Part shown: positions 32,471 to 33,048 of the stretch, one piece after another
How positions within the stretch are numbered: position 1 is the first letter of the stretch
Layout of the letters: each line of letters opens with the position of its first letter
Source: Hyphomicrobiales bacterium
GTDB taxonomy: Bacteria; Pseudomonadota; Alphaproteobacteria; Rhizobiales; Aestuariivirgaceae
Assembly: GCA_020029455.1 (NCBI GenBank)
Contig: JAIBJH010000023.1
Coordinates: 1 to 33,048 of the forward strand
DNA: 33,048 nt
Direction: 5' to 3'
Notes under the pieces: generated by a model
Seen by the model: only the letters and a program-made list of their open reading frames with translations
What the model was told of the DNA's origin: nothing
Database searches by the model: none
Program-made: the position numbers and the translations under genes

Positions 32471-32764
32471 ATGCGTACTCTCCAGTGGATCGGGAATTCA
32501 GGCACGACATATGTCTTTGAGGTTTACCCCAGTGACCTCAGATTCAACCGCGCGCCAGGCGTCTACATTCTTTGCGGAGAGACGCCCGAAGGGCAGATCG
32601 AAGCACTCTATGTTGGCGAGACGCGCTCCTTCCGCGACTGTCTTAACGGCAACAAGGTCCACCTTGGATTTTCTGAGGTTGCTCTCCTGCCCTGCGATGA
32701 CCCTGCCAAGCGCCACAGGATCCGGAAAGATCTCATGCAGACCCGCGCCGAAGCTGCGGAATAG
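32471..32764 (+). CDS. Small GIY-YIG-like protein
   Basis: A 97-residue protein. PGVYILCGE at about residues 29-37 and ALYVGETRSFRD at about 45-56 match the two strands and first helix of the GIY-YIG fold (Gly30-Val31-Tyr32 and Tyr47-Val48-Gly49, with Arg52 a candidate catalytic residue). The N-terminal MRTLQWIGNSGTTYVFEVYP and the C-terminal helix RHRIRKDLMQT complete a minimal domain. No clear catalytic glutamate is visible. AAAGGA lies 11 nt before the ATG, which is rather far for a ribosome site. A stand-alone domain like this may be a small DNA-binding or nuclease-derived protein. I recall similar short proteins in rhizobial genomes but cannot name a function. Confidence 0.65.
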   Translation: MRTLQWIGNSGTTYVFEVYPSDLRFNRAPGVYILCGETPEGQIEALYVGETRSFRDCLNGNKVHLGFSEVALLPCDDPAKRHRIRKDLMQTRAEAAE

Positions 32765-33048
32765 CAATGGCCAACCTACTTCCTTCCCTTCGGCGCTAGC
32801 ACCTGGGTGGCGATTTTTTCGAGGGAGCGGCGGCCGATGTAGCTGCCCCGCATCTGGCGGGAAGTGCAGAGCTGCTGGGCAAAACTTCCCTGCGCGAATC
32901 CCGGAGACAGAATGCAACCTGTACAATAAGATTGGCGAGTGGTTCTTAGTTGAGTTTCTACTAGAGGCCTCCAGTTGCTTGCGCGAATTGGGTCAATGCC
33001 ATGCTGAAACCTGCATAAAATGAAGAAACGCAGTTCTAACCCTTCCAG
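32765..33048. other. Right-end region without a convincing gene
   Basis: A minus-strand frame ending at the TAG at 32776-32778 encodes QMRGSYIGRRSLEKIATQVL followed by APKGRK. It is open for at least ~60 codons upstream but I see no plausible start. It may be a gene remnant or a gene entering from outside the window. Local base composition falls towards the right edge. No RNA gene or repeat was seen. Confidence 0.35.

Noticed and set aside
32498..32926. A 142-codon minus-strand frame opposite the GIY-YIG-like gene
   Set aside because: No domain or hydrophobic pattern, whereas the plus-strand frame shows a GIY-YIG-like core.

Overview
The window looks like a chromosomal segment of an alphaproteobacterium, most likely order Hyphomicrobiales (Rhizobiales). 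The evidence is GC-rich codon use, the 41-residue cysteine-free form of ribosomal protein L36, and the gene order ccmIEFH (cycHJKL) - degP - response regulator - histidine kinase - glnE beside a PleC-like kinase. I recall that order from rhizobia. The species cannot be named from the sequence.

Layout. Positions 1-2156 hold the 3' end of a malonyl-CoA synthetase-like gene, a small membrane protein, rpmJ with its terminator, an exported TPR protein and aroQ. Positions 2191-5419 hold a metallo-beta-lactamase-fold hydrolase and, divergent from it, a pepN gene that is broken by a frameshift and appears to have lost about 85-90 codons. A large PAS sensor kinase (PleC-like, 5521-7842) follows. On the minus strand, 9787-7839 is a tightly coupled four-gene operon: EF-hand protein, ECF sigma factor, probable anti-sigma factor, and a CnrX/Spy-like periplasmic sensor. 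Next on the minus strand come ccmI-ccmE-ccmF-ccmH (cytochrome c maturation), a degP truncated in its second PDZ domain, an OmpR-type regulator and kinase, and glnE.

Positions 20520-25790 carry the complete soxBDAG operon for heterotetrameric sarcosine oxidase. A perfect inverted repeat upstream is a possible operator. Further on, a short MetF-like methylenetetrahydrofolate reductase (minus) is divergent from a GbdR/GlxA-type AraC regulator (plus). These genes form a plausible one-carbon module: sarcosine is demethylated to glycine and methylene-tetrahydrofolate, MetF-like chemistry uses the folate product, and the regulator senses a methylated glycine derivative.

Between sox and the MetF-like gene lie three tandem genes for small secreted proteins of 77-83 residues. 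Each has a signal peptide and the C-terminal signature KDPxExRR-x-[DE]-EKN, its own hairpin terminator, and a conserved GGAAATSAWTCC element about 40 nt before the start codon. Copies 2 and 3 also have a near-identical EcfG-like promoter (CGAAC-N16-CGTT) at the same distance. I recognise no family, and this is the best candidate here for an undescribed system.

The right end holds a FeuP/FeuQ-like two-component pair preceded by a PepSY-domain exported protein, then a short GIY-YIG-like protein behind two strong palindromes, and a final stretch with no convincing gene. No tRNA, rRNA, CRISPR array, complete insertion sequence or phage gene was seen.
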